Shown here: in pieces, positions 15,961-25,879 of the stretch
Layout: the number at the start of each line of letters is the position of its first letter
How positions within the stretch are numbered: the stretch's first letter is position 1
Assembly (NCBI GenBank): GCA_016937945.1
Contig: JAFGVP010000130.1
Coordinates: 1-44,502 of the forward strand
Origin: Pontiellaceae bacterium
GTDB lineage: Bacteria; Verrucomicrobiota; Kiritimatiellia; Kiritimatiellales; Pontiellaceae
Reading direction: 5' to 3'
DNA length: 44,502 nucleotides
Position numbers and translations under genes: made by a program
The notes under the pieces: model-generated
The model's database searches: none
Told to the model about the DNA's origin: nothing
The model's input: only the letters and a program-made list of their open reading frames with translations

Positions 15961-16125
15961 TGATCAGACGATGGGCACATATCCGAAGATCTTCATACTG
16001 CCGATCGGTGAAATCCAAAAAACGCCCTCGACGGCCGCTATATCTGGCTGCCCATCGAATTCTGCCCGGATAAAACCGTCCGAATTGCCTGAAAGAACGA
16101 ATGGACGCTTGATGTATTTGAACAG
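15961..16125 (+). pseudogene. Remnant of a lost secreted-glycosidase-like gene (C-terminal piece)
   Basis: The 186-base gap holds decayed coding sequence. One frame reads MGTYPKIFILPIGEIQK; the next reads NPKNALDGRYIWLPIEF, CPDKTVRIA, then TGA where a Trp codon (TGG) would be expected, then KNEWTLDVFEQEYP. The pattern GRYIWLPIEF...W-K-(N/D)-EW-(T/D)-L-x-(V/F)-F resembles C-termini of GH43-like glycosidases from memory. That assignment is tentative, but a frameshift plus an in-frame stop makes it a non-functional remnant. Its last bases provide the AGGAG ribosome site of the next gene. Confidence 0.5.
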
Positions 16126-16134
16126 GAGTATCCC

Positions 16135-18123
16135 ATGAAAATAACAGGTCTGTTGCTGGCCCTATCGATCAGCGCACTGAATACCTTTGCCGGAGAATTT
16201 ATTCATCCCGGCGGACTGCATACGCAGGCCGATCTCAACCGGATGAAAACCAAGGTGGCCGCCAGCGAACATCCATGGATCGACGGATGGAACCTGCTGA
16301 TTCAGGACCGCAAGGCGCAGAGCGACTATAAAGCCGCGCCGCACCGCCACATGGCCAGCCGCCAGCGCGCGCAGGACGATGCCAATGCCGCCTACCTCAA
16401 CACCCTGCGATGGATTATTTCCGGCGACACCGCCCACGCTGATTGCGCCGCACGCATTCTCAACGATTGGGCAACGACGGTATCGGAGGTTCCGCACGGC
16501 AACGACCAGCCCGGACTCAGCGGCATTCCGATCGGCACCTTCGCCATCGCCGCCGAGCTCCTGCGCTCCTATTCCGGATGGAACGCGCCGGATCAGGCCG
16601 CTTTCAAATCCATGCTGCTCGAATATATGTATCCGGTCTGCCACGACTTTCTGGAAAACCATAACGGCACGCCCGACGCCCACTACTGGGCCAACTGGGA
16701 CACCTGCAACATGCGCGCCATCATGGCCATCGGCGTCTTCTGCGATGACCAAGAAAAATTTGACGAAGCGGTCGAATATTTCAAGCATGGCCGCGGCATG
16801 GGCAGCATCGAAAACGCCGTTCCCTTCCTCTATCCCGACGGCCTTGGTCAGTGGCAGGAGAGCGGACGCGATCAGGCGCATGTCATGGGCGGACAGGGCC
16901 TGCTCGCCGAAATGTGCCAGATTGCCTGGAATCAGGGACTCGACCTGTTCAGCTATGCCGACAACCGCCTGCTGGCCGGTGCTGAATACACCGCAAAGTA
17001 TAATCTCTGGCAGGATGTTCCCTACACCTACTACAACAATTCCCACGAAGCGCGGCAGTGCTACATTTCCGAAAACTATCACGGCCGCCTTGATGCCTCG
17101 CACTTTGAATTGCTCTACAACCACTATGTCGTGCTGAAAGGGATGAACGCGCCCTTCGTTCAGCGCTTCGCCGAGCTGCGCCGGCCTGAGCCGGGCGAGA
17201 TTGATGTGCTCGGTTACGGATCGCTCGTCTACACGCTCGACGCTGCAAAATCGCCGCTGATGCCCGAACCGCCGAAAACTCCGATCGACGTCGTTGCAGA
17301 AGCAGGAATGGAACGCATTGAACTGGAATGGGCGCCGGCCGCAGCTTGTAACGCGCATGGCTACGAGGTTTCCCGCGCAACCTCAGAACGGGGCCCCTAC
17401 GCTTCGATCTATTCCACCACCCGCTGGACGACGCCGAAATATACCGACACCGATGTCGAAGCCGGTAAAACCTACTTCTACCAAATTACCGCGCTCAACC
17501 ATGCCGGCAAAAGTGCGCCGTCCGAAACCGTCACGGCCACACCGTCCGCCGGTGGTCGCCTTCCGACACAATGGAAAGCGAAAAACATCGGCGATGCCGA
17601 CGCGGAAGGGAAAGACAGTTATTCCGAAGCCGCCGGCCACACGTTCCGGATCGCCGTCAGCGGCCGAGATGTCGGAGGGAAAGAAGACCGCTGCCATTTT
17701 GTCTACACGCCGGCGGAAGGCGACTTTACCCTCACCGCCCGCCTCATCGAACGCACCGGCCGCCTGTTTAAAACCGGCCTGATGATGCGCGAGGGTAAAG
17801 GCGCGGATGAACCGGCCGCCGCCGTCACGCTCGGCGAAATCGGCAATCGCCAATGCCGCTTTTTCTACCGCACTGTAGAAGGAGCAAATATGCAGAACCA
17901 GCGAGGCAACGACTATACCTGGATTCCGGTCTGGCTCCGCATTCAACGCGTCGGAAACACCTTTACCGCCTCGCAATCCTCCGATGGAATCCACTGGTTC
18001 GAGGTCGGCAGCAGCACGATCGAAATGTCCGGCAAATATCTCGTCGGCCTCGTCGCCGCCGAAGGAAAAAACGAAAACGAAGAGCCGGCCTTCGTCACCT
18101 TCGATCATGTGACGCTGGAATAG
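16135..18123 (+). CDS. Secreted alginate-lyase-family protein with Fn3 and C-terminal beta-sandwich domain
   Basis: 662 residues exported by a signal peptide (MKITGLLLALSISALNTFAG). Residues ~22-380 form an (alpha/alpha) toroid of the alginate lyase superfamily: FIHPGGLHTQADLNRMKTKV, NTLRWIISGDTAHADCAARI, PDAHYWANWDTCNMRAIMA, SGRDQAHVMGGQGLLAEMC, and YHGRLDASHFELLYNHYV. A fibronectin type III module follows at ~385-470 (KTPIDVVAEAGMERIELEW...YFYQITALNHAGKS), then a DUF1349-like beta-sandwich to the end (EGDFTLTARLIERTGRLFKT, WIPVWLRIQRVGNTFTASQS). It probably cleaves an acidic polysaccharide by beta-elimination, with accessory domains for binding or spacing; the substrate is unknown. AGGAG lies 7 bases before the ATG. 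It converges on the fucosidase group, which suggests a shared complex glycan. Confidence 0.85.
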   Translation: MKITGLLLALSISALNTFAGEFIHPGGLHTQADLNRMKTKVAASEHPWIDGWNLLIQDRKAQSDYKAAPHRHMASRQRAQDDANAAYLNTLRWIISGDTAHADCAARILNDWATTVSEVPHGNDQPGLSGIPIGTFAIAAELLRSYSGWNAPDQAAFKSMLLEYMYPVCHDFLENHNGTPDAHYWANWDTCNMRAIMAIGVFCDDQEKFDEAVEYFKHGRGMGSIENAVPFLYPDGLGQWQESGRDQAHVMGGQGLLAEMCQIAWNQGLDLFSYADNRLLAGAEYTAKYNLWQDVPYTYYNNSHEARQCYISENYHGRLDASHFELLYNHYVVLKGMNAPFVQRFAELRRPEPGEIDVLGYGSLVYTLDAAKSPLMPEPPKTPIDVVAEAGMERIELEWAPAAACNAHGYEVSRATSERGPYASIYSTTRWTTPKYTDTDVEAGKTYFYQITALNHAGKSAPSETVTATPSAGGRLPTQWKAKNIGDADAEGKDSYSEAAGHTFRIAVSGRDVGGKEDRCHFVYTPAEGDFTLTARLIERTGRLFKTGLMMREGKGADEPAAAVTLGEIGNRQCRFFYRTVEGANMQNQRGNDYTWIPVWLRIQRVGNTFTASQSSDGIHWFEVGSSTIEMSGKYLVGLVAAEGKNENEEPAFVTFDHVTLE

Positions 18124-18217
18124 AGAACCGCCTCCGCGTTGCTGCGACGGAACTACATAGATGCGCTTACCCTTTGCAGTTATCTCGGAGCGCAGCGGAG
18201 AGAATCCAGGTCGGAAA

Positions 18218-20500
18218 TCAGCGAACCAAAATAACGCGCTGGTCCGTCTCCGGATTCAATAGTTCGCCCTTGTAACGAATCACCGGCACAGCCCCGCTCT
18301 TTGATTCAATCCGCGCGCTTTTGAGTTCGCCGTTTTCCCAGTCGATAGACACCTCGAAACCGCCGCGGGCACGCAGGCCTGTCACGGAACCCTTTGACCA
18401 TTCCGACGGCAGCGCCGGAAGCAGTTCGATCTCGCCGGAATGACTTTGCAACAGCATCTGCATGATGCCGTTGGCGCCGCCAAAGTTGCCGTCAATCTGG
18501 AATGGCGGATGGGCGTCAAACAGATTCGGATAGGTTCGCTCCGGACTGAACAGATGCTTGATAATATTGAGCGTGCGATCGCCTTCGCAAAGCCGCGCCC
18601 AACAGTTGATCCGCCATGCAATCGCCCAGCCGGTTGAAATATCGCCGCGCGTGTTAAGCGTCACCTTCGTGGCCTCGGCCAGTTCCGGCGTGGTGCGCAC
18701 GGTAATTTGATCGCTCGGGAACAATCCATAGAGATGCGAGATATGCCGGTGCTTCTGTTCCGGCGCTTCGACATCCCAGTCTTCCAGCCATTCCTGCAGT
18801 TGGCCGGCCTTACCGATCTGATTCGGCGCAAGGCGAGCACGCTTCGCTTCCAGTTTCTTTCTGAACGCTTCATCTGTTCCCAGAATTTCCGACGCCTGCA
18901 TGCACTGGGTAAACAGATCACGCAAAATCTGATTATCCATCGTCGGACCGGCGCAGACCGCCGCTCCGAAAGGGTGTGCATTTTCCGGAGAGAGCGAAGG
19001 ATTAGTCACCAGATATCCGCTCTTAGGATCTTCGATAAGCGTATCAACAAAGAAAAGCGCCGCGCCTTTCATGACTGGATAGACCCGTTTCAGAAATGCC
19101 TTATCGCCGTTAAACGCATAATGCTCCCACAGGTGCGTACAGAGCCAGGCGCCGCCCATCGGCCACAAGCCCCAGCGCGCGCCGTCGATCGGAGCACTCA
19201 CACGCCACAGATCGGTATTATGATGCGCCACCCAGCCGCGCGCGCCGTACATTTCCTGCGCCGTTTTTGCGCCGGACACACTAAGATCCTCCAGCATGCA
19301 GACCAGCGGCTCGACGCATTCGGAAAGATTGCCCGGCTCCGCCGGCCAATAGTTCATCTCCGTGTTGATATTGATCGTATACTTGCTGCCCCACGGCGGA
19401 TCCATACTGTCGTTCCAAAGTCCCTGCAGGTTGGCCGGCTGCGTTCCCGGCCGTGAACTGGAAATCAGTAGATAACGGCCATACTGATAGTAGAGCGCCG
19501 CAAACTGCGGATCGTCCGCATCGGGAAAGCGTTTGAGGCGTTCATCCGTCGGAAGCTGCGCCGCTGCTGCGCCGCCCAGATCAAGCGACACGCGCCGGAA
19601 CAACCGCTGATGCTCCGCCACATGATCCGCGAGCAACTGCTCAAAACGCTTTCCTTTAACCGCAGCGATCTGCTTTTTCGTAATTGCTTCCGGATCGCCG
19701 GAAATATCATCGTAGTGTTTGTAGCTCGTCGCCGCCGCAATGAGGATCACCGCTGAATCGGCGTTCTCCACCCGCACGCCATCGTTCTCCTTAATCTTCC
19801 TGCCGCCGATGACATGCACTTCGCCCCGGACCTGAAACCTTAACTTTGCGTCAATGCCCTGAGCGGATCCGTTGACACCGGTCATGACCAATCCATCCAC
19901 CGTCACGTTCTGCGGCGAAGACAGCGCGGCTTTAAAACTGATCTTTCCCGGCTGATCGGCGGTCAGCCGCATCACGATCACCTGATCGACGGGAGAGGAA
20001 AACACTTCGCGGGTATAGCACACATCGCCCATCGTATAGCTGGTTGTGGCAACGGCGGTGTCGAGATTGAGATCGCGGCGATAATCCGTCACCGAATCCC
20101 TCTGCGGAAAATCAAGAATCAGGTCGCCAGCGGTCTGATACGGCATCTGCTTAATGGGCCGCGCCATCACCTTCTGATCAGCCAGCTTTGCGGCTTCGGC
20201 ATACTGGCCGTCAAAGATCAGTTGCTGCACTTCGGGAAGAAACGGTTTGGCATCGGGACTGATCGGATCATACGGCCCGCCGGCATAGAGCGTATCTTCA
20301 TTCAGCTGCAGGCGTTCCTGTTTAATACCACCGAACACCATCGCACCCAACCGCCCGTTACCCACCGGCAGCGCCTCGGTCCATTTAACAGCCGGCTGGC
20401 GATACCACAGGCTCAGGCTCTCCTCCGGCGCCGGCGCATCAGCGCACGCTGCAAAAGCAGACACCCAAACAACACTTACCATTCCCAGATATTTCTTCAT
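18218..20500 (-). CDS. GH95 alpha-L-fucosidase, secreted
   Basis: About 760 residues; hydrolyses alpha-1,2-linked (and related) L-fucose with inversion. Signal peptide [22 protein letters not shown]95 landmarks: [19 protein letters not shown] at the mature N-terminus, [14 protein letters not shown], the Asn pair in [20 protein letters not shown], the general-acid Glu in [14 protein letters not shown], and the Asp in [19 protein letters not shown]. All catalytic positions known from Bifidobacterium AfcA appear to be present. I use the ATG at 20500; in-frame ATG 20515 and GTG 20527 are also possible, with weak ribosome sites, and the latter lies inside an intergenic repeat. It is last in the fucose group, separated from fucI by 89 bases holding that repeat. 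Confidence 0.95.
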   Translation of the reverse strand: MKKYLGMVSVVWVSAFAACADAPAPEESLSLWYRQPAVKWTEALPVGNGRLGAMVFGGIKQERLQLNEDTLYAGGPYDPISPDAKPFLPEVQQLIFDGQYAEAAKLADQKVMARPIKQMPYQTAGDLILDFPQRDSVTDYRRDLNLDTAVATTSYTMGDVCYTREVFSSPVDQVIVMRLTADQPGKISFKAALSSPQNVTVDGLVMTGVNGSAQGIDAKLRFQVRGEVHVIGGRKIKENDGVRVENADSAVILIAAATSYKHYDDISGDPEAITKKQIAAVKGKRFEQLLADHVAEHQRLFRRVSLDLGGAAAAQLPTDERLKRFPDADDPQFAALYYQYGRYLLISSSRPGTQPANLQGLWNDSMDPPWGSKYTININTEMNYWPAEPGNLSECVEPLVCMLEDLSVSGAKTAQEMYGARGWVAHHNTDLWRVSAPIDGARWGLWPMGGAWLCTHLWEHYAFNGDKAFLKRVYPVMKGAALFFVDTLIEDPKSGYLVTNPSLSPENAHPFGAAVCAGPTMDNQILRDLFTQCMQASEILGTDEAFRKKLEAKRARLAPNQIGKAGQLQEWLEDWDVEAPEQKHRHISHLYGLFPSDQITVRTTPELAEATKVTLNTRGDISTGWAIAWRINCWARLCEGDRTLNIIKHLFSPERTYPNLFDAHPPFQIDGNFGGANGIMQMLLQSHSGEIELLPALPSEWSKGSVTGLRARGGFEVSIDWENGELKSARIESKSGAVPVIRYKGELLNPETDQRVILVR

Positions 20501-20521
20501 GCTTAATCCGAACATTTTTTG

Positions 20522-20582
20522 ATCCACAGATTACGTAGATTTTCTACAGATCAAATTCTGATTATCTGTGCAATCTGCGGAT
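20522..20582. repeat. 61-base imperfect palindromic intergenic repeat between fucI and GH95
   Basis: Left arm ATCCACAGATTACGTAGAT (20522-20540) and the reverse complement of 20564-20582 (ATCCGCAGATTGCACAGAT) agree at 15 of 19 positions, all differences being transitions. Further CAGAT/ATCTG units lie between. It shares TTCTGATTATCTG (20556-20568) as an exact reverse-complement 13-mer, and TCAAATTCTGA as a direct 11-mer, with the repeat block at 27015-27083. This looks like a copy of a dispersed intergenic repeat of the (C)RCAGATTAC type rather than an ordinary operator. Confidence 0.75.
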
Positions 20583-20589
20583 TCATTCA

Positions 20590-22371
20590 TTATCCGTACA
20601 CCGGTCCGTAGGTTTCGCAGGCACGGAAGTCGGCGCCCTCAAGGCTGTCGGTTCCGAAGGCATTCCATGCAGACGGACGATATACATCCGCGTCATCGAC
20701 ATTGTGCATAAATACCGGAATGCGCAGCATTGCGGCCAGCGAAATCAGGTCGGCGCCGATGTGCCCATAGCTGAACGCTCCGTGGTTGGCGCCCCATTTC
20801 GCCATCACGGTGTAGGTATCCGCAAACGCTCCTTTACCGGTCAGGCGCGGGGCAAACCAGGTGGTCGGCCAGGTGGAGTTGGTGCGATCATCCAGCGTCT
20901 TATGCACTTCCGCCGGCAGTTCAACCGTCCAGCCTTCCGCAATCTGCAGCACCGGCCCAAGGCCCTTTACAATGTTCACGCGGCTCATCGTGATCGGCAT
21001 GCCGGCGCGGGTCACAAACTTGGAAGACCAACCGCCGCCGGGGAAATATTCGGTCACCGAAGGATGCCACGTCGTGGCGTCCATGCACGCCTTCACTTCA
21101 GCATCTGTAATATCCCAGAACGGCTTCATCGCCGGGGCACTGTCGATTGTCTGCCGGCCGCAGCCATCGAGCGCCGCCGAACCGGAATTGATCAGATGAA
21201 TCAAGCCGTCCTTTGCGGCTCCATCGAGTTCATAACCGGTGACGCGCTTTACGGCATCCGGACTCCAATAGGTACGGACATCAGCAAACACCTGCGCCGT
21301 GTTGGTGAGAAGATAGCCGAACAGCATCGGCACACCGTTGAGCGCATCGTTTTCCGTCGCCACCAGACGCGGCATACGCACGCCGTTCCAGTCAAACGAA
21401 CTGTTGGAGATGGCTTCCATAAAATCACCGTTGACATATGTATCGGTCCAGTGGCGCTGTCCCTGAAAACCGGAGAGGATCGCGTTATGCCCGCGCGCCT
21501 CTTCCTGGTGGCCCATCGCATCAAGCTTATCGTTGCCGTACATCAAGTCGCGCGCGATCAGCGCCATCTTGACCGACATTTCCCACTCTTCCTCCAGATG
21601 ATCCCGCGAACGGGTCGTCTCCGGCGAGTTAGGATCGGCACCTTCAACGCAGTTTTCTTTCACCCATTTAAGCGCCGTTTCCCATTCGGCGGCGTCATAA
21701 ATCTCGTCGCGGATACGGCGGTGCATTTCCGACAGGTCGATCGCCTCCACGCGCATACCGAGATAATCTTCGAAGAAAGCCTGATCGATAATTGAGCCGC
21801 CAATGCCCATCGAGCAACCGCCCATGGAGAGATAGGATTTGCCCTTCATCATTGCCACTGCCAATCCGGCTTTGGCAAAACGCAGCAGCTTTTCGCACAC
21901 ATCCGCCGGAATTGAGGTATCGCCCGCATCCTGCACATCGCGGCCATAGATGCCGAACGCCGGAAGCCCCTTCTGCGCGTGGGCGGCCAGCACCGCCGCA
22001 AGATACACCGCGCCGGGACGTTCGGTTCCGTTAAAGCCCCAAACCGCTTTCGGACGAAGCGGATCCATATCCATCGTTTCAGAGCCGTAGCACCAGCACG
22101 GCGTAACCGTCAGCGACACACCAACGTTTTCCGTATCAAACTTTTCGGCGCACGCCGCGGCTTCGGCTACGCCGCCGATGCACGTATCGGCAATCACGCA
22201 TTCCACCGGATCTCCGTTCGGATATTTCAGCGACGACGAAATCAGCTCCGCCGCGCTGCTGGCCATATTCATGACCTGATCTTCCAGCGATTCACGTACG
22301 CCGCCGTAACGACCGTCAATCGCGGGACGAATACCGATCTTCGGCAGTTTGGTGATCCACGTTTTGTTCAT
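20590..22371 (-). CDS. fucI: L-fucose isomerase
   Basis: 593-residue cytoplasmic Mn2+-dependent ketol isomerase, L-fucose to L-fuculose. Signature stretches: [20 protein letters not shown] at the N-terminus, [58 protein letters not shown], and [20 protein letters not shown] (active-site Glu/Asp region). The C-terminus has [20 protein letters not shown] with the metal His, and [20 protein letters not shown]. Length equals E. coli FucI (591). Its ATG overlaps the GH29 stop by 4 bases (ATGA), indicating coupled translation. FucI can also act on D-arabinose, but the fucosidase neighbours make fucose the likely substrate. Confidence 0.97.
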   Translation of the reverse strand: MNKTWITKLPKIGIRPAIDGRYGGVRESLEDQVMNMASSAAELISSSLKYPNGDPVECVIADTCIGGVAEAAACAEKFDTENVGVSLTVTPCWCYGSETMDMDPLRPKAVWGFNGTERPGAVYLAAVLAAHAQKGLPAFGIYGRDVQDAGDTSIPADVCEKLLRFAKAGLAVAMMKGKSYLSMGGCSMGIGGSIIDQAFFEDYLGMRVEAIDLSEMHRRIRDEIYDAAEWETALKWVKENCVEGADPNSPETTRSRDHLEEEWEMSVKMALIARDLMYGNDKLDAMGHQEEARGHNAILSGFQGQRHWTDTYVNGDFMEAISNSSFDWNGVRMPRLVATENDALNGVPMLFGYLLTNTAQVFADVRTYWSPDAVKRVTGYELDGAAKDGLIHLINSGSAALDGCGRQTIDSAPAMKPFWDITDAEVKACMDATTWHPSVTEYFPGGGWSSKFVTRAGMPITMSRVNIVKGLGPVLQIAEGWTVELPAEVHKTLDDRTNSTWPTTWFAPRLTGKGAFADTYTVMAKWGANHGAFSYGHIGADLISLAAMLRIPVFMHNVDDADVYRPSAWNAFGTDSLEGADFRACETYGPVYG

Positions 22372-24029
22372 CCGTTAATCTCCGTCAGCTTAATTTTAAA
22401 AACGGCAGCCGCTGCGGCTTCGCTGTCTGGTTTAGAAGGAATGGTTTCGATCACGAGCGCATCCGCCGCATTCTGCGTCCAGCGCATGCGTTCTTTTGAC
22501 CCAAGCAGTTCGACTTTCTCCACGGCCTTTTCCGGACTGCTCACCGTGTGAAACACCACAGGCTTCGCCGGCCAGCCCATAACGATCGCATAGAGTGTCT
22601 TTCCATCTTTACTCGCGGTGTAGCGGATATCTTCGGCAGTAAAAGGTTTCCCTTTACCTTCGTTAAAACCCTGCGCACTGAGCGCGGCACCTTCACTTGC
22701 CGGGCCTTCACCAAACACCTTCCATGGCCGCGTGGCATAGATGCATTCGCTGTTCACATCCATCCATTCGGTAATCCCGTTAAGCACGGCCTCTTCCTTT
22801 TCGTCGATGGAGCCGTCGCCGCGCACGGGAATATTCAGCAGAAGGTTGCCGTTTTTGCTGACAATATCCGCGAGCATATGAATAACCGTGCGAGCGCTCT
22901 TGTAGCCGCCGCGCTCATACAAGCCTCGATCATAGTGCCAGCCGCCGATGCAGGTGCAGGTCTGCCACGCGGGATAGACAATCTCCGCCGGCACGCCGCG
23001 TTCGACATCCCAGGTCAGCGCCTTCTTCTGTTCCTCATTCAGGATTTTTCCGAAGAGAACGCCATTGCTCGCACCGTCGGTCTTCTTAAGATTGGAATTA
23101 TAAAAATGCGCAGCCAGTTTCAGGCCGGCGTCGGATACCGGCCAGAGCGGCAGCGCCGTATCATCAAAATAGATCAGTTCCGGCTGACAGCTGTTAATGA
23201 GGTCCATGGTGCGGTTATAAAATTTCTGGCAATAGGCCTGATCCGGCTGCGTCACGCCGTTGCCCCAGTTCCAGCGTGCGTGGATAGAACCCCCGTTCTG
23301 ATAATCTGAACTCGGCGTATGACGCTGCTCATAGAGATCCTGCGGATCAAGATCTTCCCACCATGTGCCGGCACCATCGGCCTTCGTCAGCTTTCCGTCA
23401 AAATCCTGAGCCGGCTCATACCAGCTCCAGGCATGGGCCGCGTGAACACTGACACCGAACGGAAGATCATTATCGCGTGCCGCCGCCGCCCAGCCGGCAA
23501 TAATGTTTTTCTTCGGTCCTACCGCAGCGGAATTCCACGGCTGATATTTTGAAGCCCACATGTCCAGATTGTCATGATGATTGGCCATCGCAAAAAAGTA
23601 ACGGGCGCCGGCACGCTTATAGAGGTTCACCAACCGTGCCGGATCCCATTGGTCCGCCTTCCATTCGTGGATAACATCCTTGAACCCGAACTGCGCCGGA
23701 TCACCGTAATGCTCCAGATGAAATTTATGTTTCCAGTCGCCTTTCAGATACATCTGGCGTGCATACCAGTCGCCCGCCTCCGGCTGACACTGCGGACCCC
23801 AGTGCGCCCAGATCCCGAACTTGGCATCGCGAAACCATTCGGGCGTTTCATACTGCTGCAGCGATTCCCATACCGGCTCAAATTTTCCCTCAACCACAGG
23901 CTCCAGCTGCGTGTTTACAAGTACCGAAGGCGTCGCATCGATCGGAATACTTTCGGCATGAACCGACACCGCGAACGGTGCCGTAAAAAGTATCAGCAGT
24001 GTTATGATTTTTGTTCGTGAATCAGTCAT
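22368..24029 (-). CDS. GH29 alpha-L-fucosidase, secreted
   Basis: 553 residues; retaining alpha-L-fucosidase. Signal peptide [20 protein letters not shown]. The (beta/alpha)8 catalytic domain begins [20 protein letters not shown] and contains [19 protein letters not shown] (the family KHHDGF region), [20 protein letters not shown], and the nucleophile Asp near residue 289 in [13 protein letters not shown]-terminal beta-domain ends in [14 protein letters not shown]. Which Glu is the acid/base is not clear, as usual in GH29. The start overlaps the fucU stop by 8 bases and its own stop overlaps fucI by 4, so these genes form a tight translational unit. With GH95 it gives two fucosidase specificities in one locus. 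Confidence 0.94.
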   Translation of the reverse strand: MTDSRTKIITLLILFTAPFAVSVHAESIPIDATPSVLVNTQLEPVVEGKFEPVWESLQQYETPEWFRDAKFGIWAHWGPQCQPEAGDWYARQMYLKGDWKHKFHLEHYGDPAQFGFKDVIHEWKADQWDPARLVNLYKRAGARYFFAMANHHDNLDMWASKYQPWNSAAVGPKKNIIAGWAAAARDNDLPFGVSVHAAHAWSWYEPAQDFDGKLTKADGAGTWWEDLDPQDLYEQRHTPSSDYQNGGSIHARWNWGNGVTQPDQAYCQKFYNRTMDLINSCQPELIYFDDTALPLWPVSDAGLKLAAHFYNSNLKKTDGASNGVLFGKILNEEQKKALTWDVERGVPAEIVYPAWQTCTCIGGWHYDRGLYERGGYKSARTVIHMLADIVSKNGNLLLNIPVRGDGSIDEKEEAVLNGITEWMDVNSECIYATRPWKVFGEGPASEGAALSAQGFNEGKGKPFTAEDIRYTASKDGKTLYAIVMGWPAKPVVFHTVSSPEKAVEKVELLGSKERMRWTQNAADALVIETIPSKPDSEAAAAAVFKIKLTEING

Positions 24030-24495
24030 ATTCGCAGGCTCCGTCTACATTTCCAGATTGCTGAACACACGGCGTAACGCCTTTCTTCAGAATAATATTT
24101 CCATACTTAGCAGTCGTACCGGTAAGCACACAGGCGAATGCGCTGGAGGCACGTTGATAAAACTCAAAACGTTCAATCCGTTTGATGGCGGGCACCTCGA
24201 TCAGATGCCGGTTTATCGCTCCCACATAATCCCCTTCAACACATGGATCCAGTTGGTCGCCCTCCACCGCATCCATCATGATCAGCGGATCGGCATAGCT
24301 ATCGAGTTCGAACAGGGGAATGATGCCTTCGAGCAGATCAGGAATCTGCAGGCCATCGCCGCGCAGTACATTTTTCGGACAGCAGGTGTGCCCCGGAAAA
24401 TGCGCGTCAGCTAATACAATTTCATCGCCGTGCCCCATCTCGGCAAGGATCTTCAACAGATCTGGGCTGATAATCGGGTCGATTCCTTTAAGCAT
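24022..24495 (-). CDS. fucU: L-fucose mutarotase (FucU/RbsD family)
   Basis: 157-residue cytoplasmic enzyme interconverting alpha- and beta-L-fucose so that FucI receives its preferred anomer. Family start [20 protein letters not shown], followed by [17 protein letters not shown] with the catalytic His, then VEVP-type [20 protein letters not shown] and the C-terminal [16 protein letters not shown]. About 15 residues longer than E. coli FucU (140) because of a short C-terminal tail ([17 protein letters not shown]). It overlaps GH29 by 8 bases and follows the permease by 15 bases. Confidence 0.96.
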   Translation of the reverse strand: MLKGIDPIISPDLLKILAEMGHGDEIVLADAHFPGHTCCPKNVLRGDGLQIPDLLEGIIPLFELDSYADPLIMMDAVEGDQLDPCVEGDYVGAINRHLIEVPAIKRIERFEFYQRASSAFACVLTGTTAKYGNIILKKGVTPCVQQSGNVDGACEYD

Positions 24496-24510
24496 GGAGT
24501 TCTCCTTGTT

Positions 24511-25842
24511 TTAGATGATGGCCGGCTCCTGACGGCGACACCCTGCATGATGTATATTGTGGGTTCGCCATCCATAAAGTGCGATGACCATGAAGCAGAT
24601 GAGCGGAAGAATGAATGATATCCGCGTGGCAGAAAGGCCAAAAAAGCCAGTTCCATCCATGATCATCCCCTGAAGCGGGGGCATGACAGAACCGCCGCCA
24701 ATAGCCATGATCAGACCGGCGGCTCCAAGTTTTGCATCGTCGCCCAGACCTTCAAGAGCAATGCCGTAGATCGTTGGAAACATCAGCGACATGCAGGCGG
24801 AAACTCCAACCAGACAATAGAGTCCCGGCATCCCATTGATCGTCATGCTGCCAAGCACCAGAGTTCCGCCCGCAACCGCCAGCGAACCCAACAGCCCCCC
24901 CGGACTGAAAAAGCGCAAAAGAAAGGTGCAGACAAAACGGCTGCTCACGAAAATAATCATTGCAACCATGTTATATCCCTGAGCATCCGCCTTGTTCATA
25001 CCCAGTTCGTTTCCCGCATATTGAATGATGAAGGTCCAGCACATGATCTGGGCACCGACATAAAACGCCTGCGCCACCACCCCTTCAATATATTTGGCGT
25101 TGGTAAAGAGTCGCTTAAGCGTTCCTTTGACATCGAGTTCGTTGTGATCTTCGCCTTTCGTCTTCGGCAGCCTGACGACAGTAAATATGATCAAGGCCGC
25201 CAGTACGACAATACCAAGCGCGACATAGGGTCCGATGATGACATTCAGGTCATGCTGCTGCATGGCGGCAAATGCCTGAGAATCGGAAAATTGCAGAACC
25301 TGCCGGGCTTCCTCCGTCGCCGGATCGAGCCTGGAGAGAATCAGGTTTTTCGCGGTCAACATTCCCATCAAAGAGCCGATGGGATTAAAGGACTGCGCAA
25401 AGTTCAGACGCCGCGTTGAGGTCTCATTGTCACCCATGGAAAGAATATAAGGATTCGCACTCGTTTCCAGAAACGACAAACCACAGGTCATCACCAAATA
25501 GGAAAGGAGAAATGCATTGAACGACATCATCTTTCCGGACGGAACAAACATCAGGCAACCGAGGGCATATAATGTAAGCCCAAGCAGAATACCTTTCTTG
25601 TATGTGTATCGCTTAATGAACAATGCCGCCGGAAAAGCCATCAGGCAATAGCCCCCGTAGAAGGCGGCCTGAATCTTAGCGCTCTCATAGTTGCTGATCA
25701 GCAGGATGTTCTTAAACGCCGCCACCATCGGGTTGGTGATATCGTTGGCGAACCCCCATAACGAAAACAGAAAAGTCACCATTATAAACGATAACAGGAA
25801 GCTGGCAGGAATCACCGAAATCTTCTTATCAGACATTCTCAT
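24511..25842 (-). CDS. fucP: L-fucose:H+ symporter (FucP, MFS)
   Basis: 443-residue inner-membrane transporter of the FHS branch of the major facilitator superfamily with 12 predicted helices. Helix 1 carries the typical TFLFSLWGFANDITNPMVAA with the Asp needed for proton coupling in FucP. Later landmarks are GGYCLMAFPAALFIKRYTYK, TCGLSFLETSANPYILSMG with the helix-4 Glu, and RRLNFAQSFNPIGSLMG. The start at 25842 (MRMSDKK) has AAGGAGAG 6 bases upstream; ATG 25836 would be too far. It lies 37 bases after the dehydrogenase gene and 15 before fucU. Substrate L-fucose is inferred from family and neighbours. Confidence 0.94.
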   Translation of the reverse strand: MRMSDKKISVIPASFLLSFIMVTFLFSLWGFANDITNPMVAAFKNILLISNYESAKIQAAFYGGYCLMAFPAALFIKRYTYKKGILLGLTLYALGCLMFVPSGKMMSFNAFLLSYLVMTCGLSFLETSANPYILSMGDNETSTRRLNFAQSFNPIGSLMGMLTAKNLILSRLDPATEEARQVLQFSDSQAFAAMQQHDLNVIIGPYVALGIVVLAALIIFTVVRLPKTKGEDHNELDVKGTLKRLFTNAKYIEGVVAQAFYVGAQIMCWTFIIQYAGNELGMNKADAQGYNMVAMIIFVSSRFVCTFLLRFFSPGGLLGSLAVAGGTLVLGSMTINGMPGLYCLVGVSACMSLMFPTIYGIALEGLGDDAKLGAAGLIMAIGGGSVMPPLQGMIMDGTGFFGLSATRISFILPLICFMVIALYGWRTHNIHHAGCRRQEPAII

Positions 25843-25879
25843 TGCACTCTCCTTCGCATGCCCCTCTGATCATTAGCCG

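Noticed and set aside
16162..17358. 398-codon antisense open frame
   Set aside because: Shadow of the alginate-lyase-fold gene, which has signal peptide, domains and ribosome site.
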